From Nonomuraea fuscirosea (lineage in GTDB: Bacteria > Actinomycetota > Actinomycetes > Streptosporangiales > Streptosporangiaceae), in NCBI RefSeq assembly GCF_003001935.1, contig NZ_PVNG01000006.1, positions 349,554 to 413,553 of the forward strand: a DNA stretch of 64,000 nt. The letters run 5' to 3'. The notes beneath the pieces were generated by a model. That model was not told where the DNA came from, made no database searches, and saw only the letters and a program-made list of their open reading frames with translations. Of the stretch, positions 25,710-34,199 are shown piece after piece (position 1 is the stretch's first letter; each line of letters starts with the position of its first letter). The position numbers and the translations under genes are program-made.

Positions 25710-26326
25710 CGGCCTGTCTCCCCCTCGTCGAACAGCGGATTGGTTCCGCCCAGCGCCTTGCGCAACTTCTTGCGGGCCCGGTTCAGCCGCGAGGACACCG
25801 TGCCGAACGGCACGCCCAGGGCCTGCGCCACCTCCTCGTAACTCAGCCCGGAGAGCGCCACGAGCAGCACCACGTCCCGCTGATCCGCAGGCAGGGCGGC
25901 GACGGCCCTGGCCAGCACGCCCTTGACCGCTTGCGCGCTCACCTTCGCGGTCACCTCGTCCTCGTGCCCCTGGGCCGGGTTCGCCTCCGGGCGCAGCCGG
26001 TCCACGGCACGAAGCAGGCGCACCTCGTCGCGGCGGTGCCGGTTGATGAGGTTGGTGGCGATGCCGTACAGCCAGGGCCGGGCGCTGCGGCGGCTCACGT
26101 CGTAGTGGCGACGCCGCCGGAAGGCGAGGGCGAACGTCTCGGCGGAGACGTCGTCGCCGGCCTGCGGGCCGAGCCTGCGGGAGACGTACCGGTGGATCTC
26201 CGCGTAGTGCGCGTCGAAGACCGCGCCGAAACGCTCGGGCTCGTCCCAGGACCGTTCGATCACGACGGCGTCGTCCTGCGACGGCGCGGCGACGTGCCGA
26301 TGATCGGCCATGTACGGCTCATTCAT
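25706..26326 (-). CDS. ECF-type RNA polymerase sigma factor
   Basis: The 206-residue sigma-70 family member has region 2 in FGAVFDAHYAEIHRYVSRRL, including AETFALAFRRR, and NLINRHRRDE at its end. Region 4 is LSGLSYEEVAQALGVPFGTV, ending in SSRLNRARKKLRK. There is no region 1 or 3. It directs transcription of a regulon probably controlled through the membrane protein encoded behind it. ATG 26326 gives a 45-residue N-terminal tail; an ATG five codons later is possible. Confidence 0.88.
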   Translation of the reverse strand: MNEPYMADHRHVAAPSQDDAVVIERSWDEPERFGAVFDAHYAEIHRYVSRRLGPQAGDDVSAETFALAFRRRRHYDVSRRSARPWLYGIATNLINRHRRDEVRLLRAVDRLRPEANPAQGHEDEVTAKVSAQAVKGVLARAVAALPADQRDVVLLVALSGLSYEEVAQALGVPFGTVSSRLNRARKKLRKALGGTNPLFDEGETGR

Positions 26327-26563
26327 GCGAACGACTCATTCATTCAAGGGCCTCGAAGTCGGCGGGACAACGGTCACCCCGTTGTTGTCCGCAGACCGCC
26401 TTCGCCTTCCCCTGAATCCCGCCGCGCCGGCGAGACCGGAGCGATCAGCACCGTCCTCCCTGATCGATGCGGCGATGGCGTCGCCTCGATCTACGCGGCA
26501 CTCGCCCACGATCGCGGGTGGTCACAGGCCGACAGCACCCTGCCCGCCGAAGAGGGGCCGCGC

Positions 26564-26857
26564 CTAAGCCCTCCTCCTGTTGCGGATCTTGACGTCGCGC
26601 AAATCCGTGACCCCGATCCGGAGGATCTCGTGCGGATGTCCGTGCGCCTCCAGCGCCACCATCGCCCCGAGGGTCGCCTCGTCCTCCCCGTCGTCGGGGC
26701 CGGCCGGCACCTGGCAGCGGAACGTGAACACCGACACGCCCTGGTCGTGGGTGAACGTCCCCGCCTCGGTGAAGGCGGCGCCCCCGGCGGCCAGCACGGC
26801 GGCCCGGCCCGCGTCGTCGAGCTCCTTGAACTTGCCCCTGATCGTCACTCTGAACAC
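26564..26857 (-). CDS. DUF6204-like small protein
   Basis: The 97-residue protein starts MFRVTIRGKFKELDDAGRA and contains AFTEAGTFTHDQGVSVFTF and MVALEAHGHPHEILRIGVTD. This matches my recollection of the actinobacterial DUF6204 family, whose function is unknown. No catalytic residues or membrane segments are seen. It starts 4 nt after the stop of the TetR gene upstream and is therefore probably co-transcribed with it. Confidence 0.65.
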   Translation of the reverse strand: MFRVTIRGKFKELDDAGRAAVLAAGGAAFTEAGTFTHDQGVSVFTFRCQVPAGPDDGEDEATLGAMVALEAHGHPHEILRIGVTDLRDVKIRNRRRA

Positions 26858-26861
26858 GACC

Positions 26862-27500
26862 TCAGTCCTTCCGTACCGCGTAGTCGAGCAGCTTCTCGCC
26901 GAGCATGCTCTCGGCGGCGTCCAGCAGTTCCAGCACGGCGGCGGCGATCGCGTCGGGATCCTGGCCGGCCGCCGTGCGCCGGCCGATCTCGGTCAGGACC
27001 ATCGCGTGCAGGGCGGCGATCTGGCAGGCCACCACGCGCGGCACCGGATCGCCCGGCGCCGCGCCGGTCTCCTCGGCCAGGACGTCGGCCAGCGCGTCGG
27101 TCATCCGGTGGGCGAGGTCCTCCAGCCGGGCGCTCAGTGCCGGAGCCGCCCGCATCATCTCCAGGAACCGGCCGAAGCCCGCGCTCAGACCGACCTGCCG
27201 CTCGCGCCCGCGAACCTCCCGGCGCAACCGCGCCAGCACCGCCCCGGCCGCCGACTCGCCGGGGGCGCGCTCGCGCACGATGCCCGCCAGCCGCTGCGGC
27301 GAGGCCTCCTCCGGCGGCAGCACCAGGTCCTCCTTGGCCTGGAAGTAGTTGTAGACGGTGTTGACCGACACCTCGGCGGCCTCGGCCACCTCGGCGATCG
27401 TCACGTTGTCGAAGCCGCGCTCGATGAACAGCCCGATGGCCACCTCCGAGATGTGCCGCCGGGTCTGCCGCTTCTTACGCTCCCGCAGTCCTTCCGCCAT
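26862..27500 (-). CDS. TetR family transcriptional regulator
   Basis: The 212-residue protein has a TetR HTH at residues 5-55 (RERKKRQTRRHISEVAIGLF, then VSVNTVYNYFQAKEDL). The C-terminal domain contains LSAGFGRFLEMMRAAPALSA. ATG 27500 is followed downstream by the DUF6204 gene, so it forms a two-gene unit. The 259-nt region upstream is comparatively AT-rich at 27515-27565, with repeated AGTGCAGT/CTGCAGTCAA words, and presumably contains its promoter and operator, but no clean palindrome was found. Confidence 0.87.
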   Translation of the reverse strand: MAEGLRERKKRQTRRHISEVAIGLFIERGFDNVTIAEVAEAAEVSVNTVYNYFQAKEDLVLPPEEASPQRLAGIVRERAPGESAAGAVLARLRREVRGRERQVGLSAGFGRFLEMMRAAPALSARLEDLAHRMTDALADVLAEETGAAPGDPVPRVVACQIAALHAMVLTEIGRRTAAGQDPDAIAAAVLELLDAAESMLGEKLLDYAVRKD

Positions 27501-27759
27501 GCCGTCAAGCCTACGACAAACTTTAAGCCCACTGCACTTTTGGAGTTGACTGCAGAATTTTCCGGCGCAGTCGTCAACCGTCTCCTGAAGGGCATTGATC
27601 GACTCTGGAGAAACCCGGCCTGAGGCGCGCACGGCGGGGACGAGGCGCGCAGGCGGCAGCCGTCGTCGAGCGGGTGGTGAGTGATGTGGCGCCGGGCCCG
27701 GACGCCCCATCAGCATACGTCCCGCCTGTCCCCCTTGTCACAGAGGCGCCCCGATAAGG

Positions 27760-28578
27760 TCAGGTCAGCAGTGGTACGAGCTGCTTCTCCTCGTAGTCGA
27801 GGTGGGCCTCCAGTTCCCCGGTGAGCCGGTCCACCTCGGCCAGCAGAACGTCCGGGGCGACGTCCGTACCGCCGAGCAGGGTCTTGAGCTCGTCGAGCAG
27901 CCGGGCGATCACCTCGTGCTCGGCGCGCAGCCGCTCCATCACCGGCGCCAGCTCCGGATAGCGGTGCTCCAGCGCGGGGAACATGCCCGCGTCCTCGCGG
28001 GAGTGGTGCACGTCCAGGCCCTGGCAGAGGGTCAGGCAGGTGACGCGCAGCTGCGCGCCCACGCGCGGGCCGGACCTGGCGGTCTCGGCGCGGATCAGGG
28101 CCAGTTCGCGGCGGAAGGCGTCGTGCAGGGTGATCAGGGCGTCGGCCAGGGAGCCGGTGGGCGGGCCCGCGTCGATCGGCAGCAGCGCCACGACCGGCAG
28201 GACGCGGCCCGAGCGTTCCTGGTACGCGCCCCAGCCGGGGTCGGCCTCGACCGCGCGGGCGAAGACGCGCTCGCGTTCCTCGCCGGCCAGCACGACGGCC
28301 TGCGCCTCATAGGTGAAGACGCCGTCCTCCACGGTGACCCGCGGGTTCACCAGCAGGTTGTGGTACCAGGCCGGGTGCCTGGGCGCGCCGCCCGCCGAGG
28401 CGATGACGAGGACGCGGTCGCCGTCGGGCAGGCAGCCGAGCGGCGTGGTGTGCGGGGCGCCCGTCCTGGCGCCGATCGTGGTCAGCAGGAGCAGCCTGGC
28501 TCCCTCGAAGGGGCCGCTGACCTGGCCCTTGTTGGCACGGAATTCGTCGATGACCTGCTGGTTGAAGTTCATGGGCAT
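27760..28578 (-). CDS. Deazaflavin-dependent nitroreductase-like domain fused to hemerythrin
   Basis: The 272-residue protein (from ATG 28578) has two parts. The N-terminal 120 or so residues form a DDN-type F420H2-dependent split-barrel domain (FEGARLLLLTTIGARTGAPH, HPAWYHNLLVNPRVTVE). After residue 150 a hemerythrin-like four-helix domain follows, with iron ligands visible as LHDAFRRE, VHHSREDAGMFPALE, LRAEHEVIARLLDE and HLDYEEKQLVPLL. One domain would use F420H2, the other bind O2, NO or iron. An earlier ATG at 28617 lacks a ribosome site, so 28578 is preferred. It is divergent from an HxlR gene. Confidence 0.8.
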   Translation of the reverse strand: MPMNFNQQVIDEFRANKGQVSGPFEGARLLLLTTIGARTGAPHTTPLGCLPDGDRVLVIASAGGAPRHPAWYHNLLVNPRVTVEDGVFTYEAQAVVLAGEERERVFARAVEADPGWGAYQERSGRVLPVVALLPIDAGPPTGSLADALITLHDAFRRELALIRAETARSGPRVGAQLRVTCLTLCQGLDVHHSREDAGMFPALEHRYPELAPVMERLRAEHEVIARLLDELKTLLGGTDVAPDVLLAEVDRLTGELEAHLDYEEKQLVPLLT

Positions 28579-28622
28579 GCTGAGCGCCGGCTCCTCGCGG
28601 GTGGGTGTCGATGACATGGGAG

Positions 28623-28726
28623 ACCCGCGCGGGCATGCCGGCCGCGCGGGTGCTACGACACCGCGGGAGGCATGGGAAGACGCGCGGGCGCGGTGTGCTC
28701 AGGCACGACCGGTGGTGTGAGTGGCC
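28623..28726 (-). promoter_or_regulatory. Possible leader region with short uORF and hairpin
   Basis: On the minus strand a 9-codon frame, MATHTTGRA-stop, lies at 28726-28697 behind a weak GGGG ribosome site. A perfect 10-bp stem hairpin (ACCCGCGCGG / CCGCGCGGGT, 28623-28651) follows, just above the DDN-hemerythrin gene. This could be a leader that controls expression, but neither element is proven. Confidence 0.3.
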
Positions 28727-28892
28727 ATCACGTCATCCCCTTTGGTCCGGCGCCTCCATGCCCCCGTCCGTCCTCCCGGCGGCGACACGCGACGCGACCG
28801 CCATTACGCCCATATCCACCGTCGGCTGTCAACCGGGCGGCGTCTCCTGAGGTCTGAGTACAGTAACGATAGTCACCTGTTGAGGAGGGGGC

Positions 28893-29357
28893 ATGACGAC
28901 CGTGAACGGCAGGAGCAGGTCCCCCGCCGACGAGCCGGCCTGCTCGATCGAGCGGAGCCTGCAGATCCTCGGCGAGCGGTGGACGCTGCTCATCCTGCGT
29001 GAGCTCTTCCGTGGCAGACACCGCTTCGCCGACATCAGGGACGCCCTGGGCATCGCGCCCAACCTGCTCAGCGCCCGGCTGAAGACCCTGGTCGGAGCGG
29101 GAGTGGTGCGCACGCTCACCTACCAGGAGCCGGGCAGCAGGCAGCGGCGCAGCTATCACCTCACCAAGGCCGGCGCCGACCTGAGCGTGGTGCTCGGCGC
29201 GTTGCAGCAGTGGGGCGACACGCACCGCCCCCGGCCGGCCGGGCCCTCGGCCCTGCGCAGGACGCGCTCCACCGGCGAGCCGGTGCGGGTCGCGTTCGTC
29301 GGCCGCGACGGCCGCGAGGTGGCCGGCGAGGACGTCCTGCTGGACGCCCGCCCATGA
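28893..29357 (+). CDS. HxlR family winged-helix regulator
   Basis: The 154-residue HxlR-type protein begins with a Cys-containing segment ACSIERSLQILGERWTLLIL. The recognition region is LGIAPNLLSARLKTLVGAGV and the wing is QEPGSRQRRSYHLTKAG. GAGGAGGGGG precedes the ATG. HxlR proteins often respond to aldehydes, quinones or disulfide stress. It is divergent from the F420/hemerythrin fusion and 100 nt upstream of an aldo-keto reductase, either of which may be its target. Confidence 0.88.
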   Translation: MTTVNGRSRSPADEPACSIERSLQILGERWTLLILRELFRGRHRFADIRDALGIAPNLLSARLKTLVGAGVVRTLTYQEPGSRQRRSYHLTKAGADLSVVLGALQQWGDTHRPRPAGPSALRRTRSTGEPVRVAFVGRDGREVAGEDVLLDARP

Positions 29358-29463
29358 TCGGGGACAGGGCTTTGCCGCAGGTTGAGATAGGGCGCGGGCC
29401 CACCGGGCAGAGCCACCCCGCACGCCCCCGGCCTCGGCGGGCCGGCAGCGAAAGGAAACCGTG

Positions 29464-30336
29464 ATGACCACCGTACGAGCCGACGTATCCGGCCAATTCA
29501 TGATCGAGGACGTTCTTCCCGTCACCCGGCTCGGCTACGGCACCATGCAGCTGACCGGGCCCGGCGTGTGGGGGCCTCCCTCCGACCCGGACGAGGCCGT
29601 GCGGGTGCTGCGCCGCGCGGCGGAGCTCGGCGTGACGCTGTTCGACACGGCCGACTCCTACGGCCCGCTGGTCGCCGAGCCGCTGCTCAAGCGCGCTCTG
29701 GCCCCGTACGACGAGAGCATCGTCATCGCCACCAAGGCCGGCCTCACCCGGCAGGGCCCCGACCAGTGGACGCCCGTCGGCAGGCCCGCCTACCTGCGCC
29801 AGCAGTGCGAGATGAGCCTGCGCAACCTCGGACTCGACCGGATCCCGCTGTTCCAGCTCCACCGCGTCGACCCGGAGGTGCCCATCGAGGACCAGGTCGG
29901 CGAGCTGAAGGCGCTCAAGGACGAAGGCAAGATCGCGCACATCGGCCTGTCGGAGGTCAGCGTCGAGCAGATCGAGCAGGCCCGCGCCGTCGCCCCGATC
30001 GCCTCCGTGCAGAACCTCTACAACCTGGCCAACCGGGCCGCGGAGAACGTGCTCGACCACTGCGAGCGCCACGGGATCGCGTTCATCCCGTGGTTCCCGT
30101 TGGCCACCGGCGGGCTGGTGAAGCCGGGCGGGCCGCTCGACGCGATCGCCTCGCGGCTGTCGGCCACGCCGTCGCAGCTCGCGCTCGCGTGGCTGCTGCA
30201 CCGCTCTCCGGTGATGCTGCCGATCCCCGGCACCTCGTCGGTCGATCATCTGGAGCAGAACGTGGCCGCGGCCGGCCTCGACCTGACCGACGACGACGTC
30301 GCCGAGCTCACCGCGGCCGTCACCGCGCCGAACTGA
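29464..30336 (+). CDS. Aldo/keto reductase
   Basis: The roughly 290-residue TIM-barrel AKR has the catalytic Asp/Tyr segment LFDTADSYGPLVAEPLL, Lys in VIATKAG, and His in PLFQLHRVDPEVP. The NADPH-binding end is LPIPGTSSVDHLEQNVAA. It reduces aldehydes or ketones; the subtype resembles AKR12/YajO-like oxidoreductases. AAAGGAAA lies 7 nt before the GTGATG start. It follows the HxlR gene and probably forms a unit with it. Its end overlaps the convergent CPBP/hydrolase gene by 17 nt. Confidence 0.88.
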   Translation: MTTVRADVSGQFMIEDVLPVTRLGYGTMQLTGPGVWGPPSDPDEAVRVLRRAAELGVTLFDTADSYGPLVAEPLLKRALAPYDESIVIATKAGLTRQGPDQWTPVGRPAYLRQQCEMSLRNLGLDRIPLFQLHRVDPEVPIEDQVGELKALKDEGKIAHIGLSEVSVEQIEQARAVAPIASVQNLYNLANRAAENVLDHCERHGIAFIPWFPLATGGLVKPGGPLDAIASRLSATPSQLALAWLLHRSPVMLPIPGTSSVDHLEQNVAAAGLDLTDDDVAELTAAVTAPN

Positions 30337-32197
30337 CCCCGTTCCGCCGCGCCTGGCCGGTGACCCGGCGGATCTCCCGCGCGACGAGCGCGGGGTCCGC
30401 GAGGTGCAGGTAGTGGTCCGTGCTGGACGCGACGACGTGCCGTCCCAGGGTCGAGAGCCGCGCGATCCGGGCGTGGTGCTCAGCGGTCTCCCGGTCGCCG
30501 GCGGCGCTGACGACCGTCAGGGGAAGGGAGCCCCATGAGCCAGGTTCGCGGGGAAGGTCCTGGACGGTACGGGTGCTCGCCTCGAACCCGCGCATCTCGG
30601 CAGCGGCGGCGGCCCAGGTGCCCGGGCCGAAGACGACGGGCACGTTGTCGCGGGTGAGGCGCGGTTCGCGGGGGTCGGTCATCCACGCTCCCGTACGCAG
30701 CAGTCCGACGCCGGCCAGGAAGGACCACACGTTCGCCTGGACCGTGGCGAGGGCCGCCGGGTTCGCACCGCTCCGCTCGTCCGCGACGTCGAGTAGCACC
30801 AGCCCGGCCACGCTCCCCGGTCGGCGGGCTCGGAACACCCGCAGGACGTGCCCGCCCCAGGAATGCCCCACGAACACGTACGGCCCGCGCTCCCCCGCGT
30901 TCCGCAGTAAGGCCGCGAGGTCGTCCGCCTCGGCGGAGACGTCCCGGACATCCGGACCCGGCCGGCTCCAGGCGTAGCCCGCCCGGTCGTAGGCGCACGA
31001 ACGCTGCCCGGAAGCGGCCGATCGCCGCTGGAGGTCGTCCCACGTCGTGGACGAATCACCCCAGCCCGACTCGAAGACCACCGTCGGCCACCCGCTGCCC
31101 AGGCAGCGCAGGTGCAGCTGGTGCGTGCCGACGCCGACCAGGCGGCCCGGCGCGGGGAAGCGCCGGGCGTCCGCCGGCGCGAGGGAGTTCTCGGCGGACG
31201 CTCCGGCCAGCGCGGCAATGCCGGCGACCGCGAGGAACGCGGCGAGGATCCGCCGCCAGCGACGCGGCCGCCCTTCGCGGCCCGGCCCATCCGGTACGGC
31301 GGCGCGCCGGAACGCGCCCGTCACCACGAGGACGGCGACGGTGGCGAGCATGACCAGCCAGCCGGGCCAGCCGCTGAGGCCGACGGTCCACGGATCGCTC
31401 AACGCCCGCTGGTCGCCGGCGGCGAACACGACGTTCACGAAGCCCGTGATCAGCGTGTTGTTGACCGCGTGCGCGATGACGCCCGGCCAGATCAGCCCGG
31501 AGGCCAGGCGCAGCCAGCCGAGCAGGACGCCGAAGAACACGGTGGTCACCAGGAACGGCACCAGCCCGGCCGTCGCGTTCGTGCCGGCGTATCCCGGCAG
31601 GTGCCACAGCCCCCAGATCAGGCCGCTGAGCAGCAGCGCCGGCCACGGACCGAGCGGGCGGAGCCGGGGCAGCAGGAAGCCGCGCCAGGCCCACTCTTCG
31701 CAGAACGCCAGCGGCAGCAGCAGGACGAACAGCCCGAAGCCGGTCGCGAGTGCGGACAGGATCAGCCCGACGGGCACACCCGTCTCGTGGGCCGCCTCGG
31801 GCGCGTACACGCTACGCAGCCCGGAGAAGTTCTCGAGGTCGAGCGGGTACACCCCGGCCAGCGCACCGATCGCGACAGCGAGGAAGGCGAGGACGAGCGG
31901 AACCACGAACGCGATCCCGCAGTAGCGGACGAGCCGGCCCGCCGGACGCAGCGGAGCCAGGGCGGTGTCGCGCGGAATGCTGGCCGGCCGGCCGACCCAC
32001 CGAACGGCCACGAACGTGGCCAGACCGGCCGCGAGCATGCCGCCCGCCGCGACCACGTCGACGCCGGTGCGCAGGCGCAGCAGCCAGAGCAGCCACGGGA
32101 CCCCGAAGGCGATGAGCAGGAACGTCGCCAGCTCGCGACGACGGCTGCCGTCGTCTCGCGCACTGACGACGGGCGGATCGGAGACTGTCGAGCGCAT
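30320..32197 (-). CDS. CPBP intramembrane protease fused to alpha/beta hydrolase
   Basis: The 625-residue protein has two modules. Residues 1-300 carry 8 or so membrane segments and the three CPBP (CAAX protease/bacteriocin-processing) motifs: CEEWAWRGFLLPRL, GLWHLPGY and HAVNN. The C-terminal module from about residue 345 is an alpha/beta hydrolase, with oxyanion FESGWGDSSTTW, nucleophile VGHSWGG, Asp in AAGDRET and His in STDHYLHL. The hydrolase probably faces outside the membrane or cytosol depending on helix count. The fusion is unusual. It is divergent from a GntR gene with a 27-bp palindrome between, suggesting GntR control. Confidence 0.82.
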   Translation of the reverse strand: MRSTVSDPPVVSARDDGSRRRELATFLLIAFGVPWLLWLLRLRTGVDVVAAGGMLAAGLATFVAVRWVGRPASIPRDTALAPLRPAGRLVRYCGIAFVVPLVLAFLAVAIGALAGVYPLDLENFSGLRSVYAPEAAHETGVPVGLILSALATGFGLFVLLLPLAFCEEWAWRGFLLPRLRPLGPWPALLLSGLIWGLWHLPGYAGTNATAGLVPFLVTTVFFGVLLGWLRLASGLIWPGVIAHAVNNTLITGFVNVVFAAGDQRALSDPWTVGLSGWPGWLVMLATVAVLVVTGAFRRAAVPDGPGREGRPRRWRRILAAFLAVAGIAALAGASAENSLAPADARRFPAPGRLVGVGTHQLHLRCLGSGWPTVVFESGWGDSSTTWDDLQRRSAASGQRSCAYDRAGYAWSRPGPDVRDVSAEADDLAALLRNAGERGPYVFVGHSWGGHVLRVFRARRPGSVAGLVLLDVADERSGANPAALATVQANVWSFLAGVGLLRTGAWMTDPREPRLTRDNVPVVFGPGTWAAAAAEMRGFEASTRTVQDLPREPGSWGSLPLTVVSAAGDRETAEHHARIARLSTLGRHVVASSTDHYLHLADPALVAREIRRVTGQARRNGVSSAR

Positions 32198-32300
32198 GGA
32201 GGAAGTCCTTTCTGGGCTGGGATGCCGGGACTTGTCGCCTGCCTGCGGGTCGCCGGGACCTCGTCGCCTGCCTGCGGACCGGGGACACGCCATATGTGTT

Positions 32301-32332
32301 ATCTGTTATAGGTAACCTATATCAGATATGCT
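32301..32332 (+). promoter_or_regulatory. 27-bp palindromic operator and leaderless promoter of gntR-type gene
   Basis: ATCTGTTATAGGT-A-ACCTATATCAGAT spans 32301-32327 with 12 of 13 arm bases paired. The core TATAGGT-A-ACCTATA is perfect. A -10 TATGCT (32327-32332) ends 6 nt before GTG 32339. The site sits between the GntR gene and the divergent CPBP/hydrolase gene. Confidence 0.7.
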
Positions 32333-32338
32333 GCGATC

Positions 32339-32764
32339 GTGCTCCTGACGATCGACCTCGACAGCGAGGTGCCGATTTACCAGCAGATCCGCGATCGGGT
32401 GGTCGAGGCCATCGCCGACGGCGATCTGGCGGAGGGATCGGCGCTGCCTTCCACCCGGCAGCTGGCCGCCGACCTGGCGATCAACTTCCACACCGTCAAC
32501 AAGGCCTACGACCTGCTGCGCAGGGAGGGGGTCATCCGGATCAACCGCAAGAGCGGAGCGGTGGTGCGCCGCGACGCCGGCTCCGGGCCCGCGGAGGCCG
32601 GCTTCGCCGACGAATGGCAGGCGCGGCTGCGCACGCTGCTCGCCGAGGCCACGGTGCACGGCCTCGGCGAGCAGGAGGTGCTGCGGCGGTGCGGCGAGGT
32701 CATCGACTCGTTCGGAGCCAGGAAAGTCAGGCCCGGCGAGGTCGATCTCCTCTCGAACGGGTGA
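32339..32764 (+). CDS. GntR family regulator (YtrA-like, short)
   Basis: The 141-residue GntR protein has the winged HTH at residues 8-75 (EVPIYQQIRDRVVEAIADGD, ALPSTRQLAADLAINFHTVN, KAYDLLRREGVI). The effector region is only about 60 residues, as in the YtrA subfamily that typically regulates membrane transport genes. Here the neighbour is a membrane CPBP/hydrolase fusion, which fits that habit. GTG 32339 sits 6 nt after a -10, so it is leaderless. Autoregulation through the 27-bp palindrome is likely. Confidence 0.87.
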   Translation: MLLTIDLDSEVPIYQQIRDRVVEAIADGDLAEGSALPSTRQLAADLAINFHTVNKAYDLLRREGVIRINRKSGAVVRRDAGSGPAEAGFADEWQARLRTLLAEATVHGLGEQEVLRRCGEVIDSFGARKVRPGEVDLLSNG

Positions 32765-32839
32765 CCGGGCTCGGGTCCGCCACCTCAGGAATGTCGCTTT
32801 CCGTCACTGATGTACTCTTCGACAGCCGGTAACAGCAAC

Positions 32840-32852
32840 GTGACCTGGTCAC
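32840..32852. promoter_or_regulatory. Palindrome upstream of hxlR-type gene
   Basis: GTGACC-T-GGTCAC is a perfect 13-bp palindrome 28 nt before the HxlR ATG at 32881. A related GTGACC..GGTTCA lies at about 33355-33368 ahead of the downstream reductase operon, so both could be bound by the same HxlR protein. Confidence 0.5.
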
Positions 32853-32880
32853 TTTCGGGTGACAGCGGACGGGGGGACTC

Positions 32881-33303
32881 ATGTCGCACCAGAGCGAAGC
32901 GGACAGGGTGCTGCGTTCGCGGGGCCGGATGTGCCTCGACCACGACCCCGACGTGCTCCGGTCGGTCCTCGACCGGGTCGCCGACCGGTGGAGCCTGATC
33001 CTCATCGGACTGCTCGACGACAAGCCGATGCGCTTCACCGAACTGCTGCGCACCGCGCCCGGCATCTCCCGCCGCATGTTGTCGCTGACGCTGCGCAGCC
33101 TGGAACGCGACGGGCTGGTCAGGCGCGTCGCCTACCCGGAGATCCCGCCCCGGGTCGAGTACGAGGTCACCGCGTTCGGACGCAGCCTGTCCGGCCCCGT
33201 GCTGGCGCTCGCCCGATGGACGGCCGACAACCAGAACACCATCCGCGCCAATCGCCACGCCTTCGACGTGGCCACCGGCGCCGAAGACGACGACCTGAAC
33301 TGA
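32881..33303 (+). CDS. HxlR family winged-helix regulator
   Basis: The 140-residue HxlR protein contains the Cys of CLDHDPDVLRSVLDRVADRW, helix SLILIGLLDDKPMRFTEL, recognition segment ISRRMLSLTLRSLERDGLV and wing PEIPPRVEYEVTAFG. An N-terminal Cys near residue 18 may act as a redox switch, as in other HxlR/YodB-type proteins. It lies immediately upstream of a flavin reductase / luciferase-like / F420-reductase operon, which is its probable target. Confidence 0.88.
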   Translation: MSHQSEADRVLRSRGRMCLDHDPDVLRSVLDRVADRWSLILIGLLDDKPMRFTELLRTAPGISRRMLSLTLRSLERDGLVRRVAYPEIPPRVEYEVTAFGRSLSGPVLALARWTADNQNTIRANRHAFDVATGAEDDDLN

Positions 33304-33557
33304 CGACCCGAACCGACGTGGACCGAGGCCGGCCACCGGGCCGGTCCCCTCCATGTGACCGCGGTTCAGTTGAAGTTACCGATCAGCGGCCTGTAGTCAG
33401 TACTGCGAGGTCACCGGCACCCGGCTCCCGTTCCGGGCAGCGCCCCGTGCCCGCGTGCCTCGTCCCGTGACGCTTCCCGCTCGCCCCCTGTCCCGGGGCT
33501 ACTTCGGCGTGCCCGCACCCGGGCCGCCGCATATCGGAAACTTCGAAAGGACCCGCG

Positions 33558-34121
33558 ATGACCCGCATCGGCATCATCCTCGGCAGCACCCGTCCAGGAC
33601 GCAACGGCGAGCAGGTGGCGCACTGGGTGCTGGAGCACGCCTCCCGGCGCTCCGACGCCGCCTTCGAGCTCGTGGACCTGCTGGACTACCCGCTGCCGCA
33701 CCTGGACGAGCCCATGCCCCCGGCCTACGGGCAGTACCGGAACGAGCACACCAAGGCGTGGTCGGCCAAGATCAGTTCCTTCGACGGCTTCGTCATGGTG
33801 ACGCCCGAGTACAACCACTCCACCTCCGGCGTGCTGAAGAACGCGATCGACTACCTGAGCGCCGAGTGGAACAACAAGGCGTTCGGCATCGTCTCGTACG
33901 GCAGCGTCGGCGGCGCCCGGGCGGCGGAGCACCTGCGGCTCATCGGCGGCGAGCTCAAGCTCGCGGACGTGCGCACCAACGTGACGCTGTCGCTGTTCAC
34001 CGACTTCGAGGGCTTCAGCAAGCTCGCGGCCGGCGAGCACCAGGTGGAGGCCCTGACGACCATGCTGGACGAGGTCCTCGCCTGGAGCCGCGCCCTGGCC
34101 CCGCTGCGCCGGGCCGCCTGA
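33558..34121 (+). CDS. NAD(P)H-dependent FMN reductase
   Basis: The 187-residue flavodoxin-like reductase has the phosphate loop ILGSTRPGRNGEQVAHW, the segment PMPPAYGQYRNEHTKAW and the flavin-contact stretch MVTPEYNHSTSGVLKNAIDY, as in the NADPH_dependent FMN reductase (YhdA/SsuE-like) family. It supplies reduced flavin or reduces quinones and azo compounds. It is first of a three-gene group with a luciferase-like monooxygenase, so it may furnish FMNH2 to that enzyme. Confidence 0.87.
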   Translation: MTRIGIILGSTRPGRNGEQVAHWVLEHASRRSDAAFELVDLLDYPLPHLDEPMPPAYGQYRNEHTKAWSAKISSFDGFVMVTPEYNHSTSGVLKNAIDYLSAEWNNKAFGIVSYGSVGGARAAEHLRLIGGELKLADVRTNVTLSLFTDFEGFSKLAAGEHQVEALTTMLDEVLAWSRALAPLRRAA

Positions 34122-34199
34122 TCCCCGTGCCCGGCCGGGGTCGCCGTCCCGCGCCCCGGCCGGCGTCGATCGTCTCGCCACACCACAGCAGGAGGAACC

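Noticed and set aside
26327..26563. Possible plus-strand small ORF starting at 26310
   Set aside because: No ribosome site and composition unlike protein; the stretch is best treated as the upstream region of the sigma factor gene, and I see nothing else in it.
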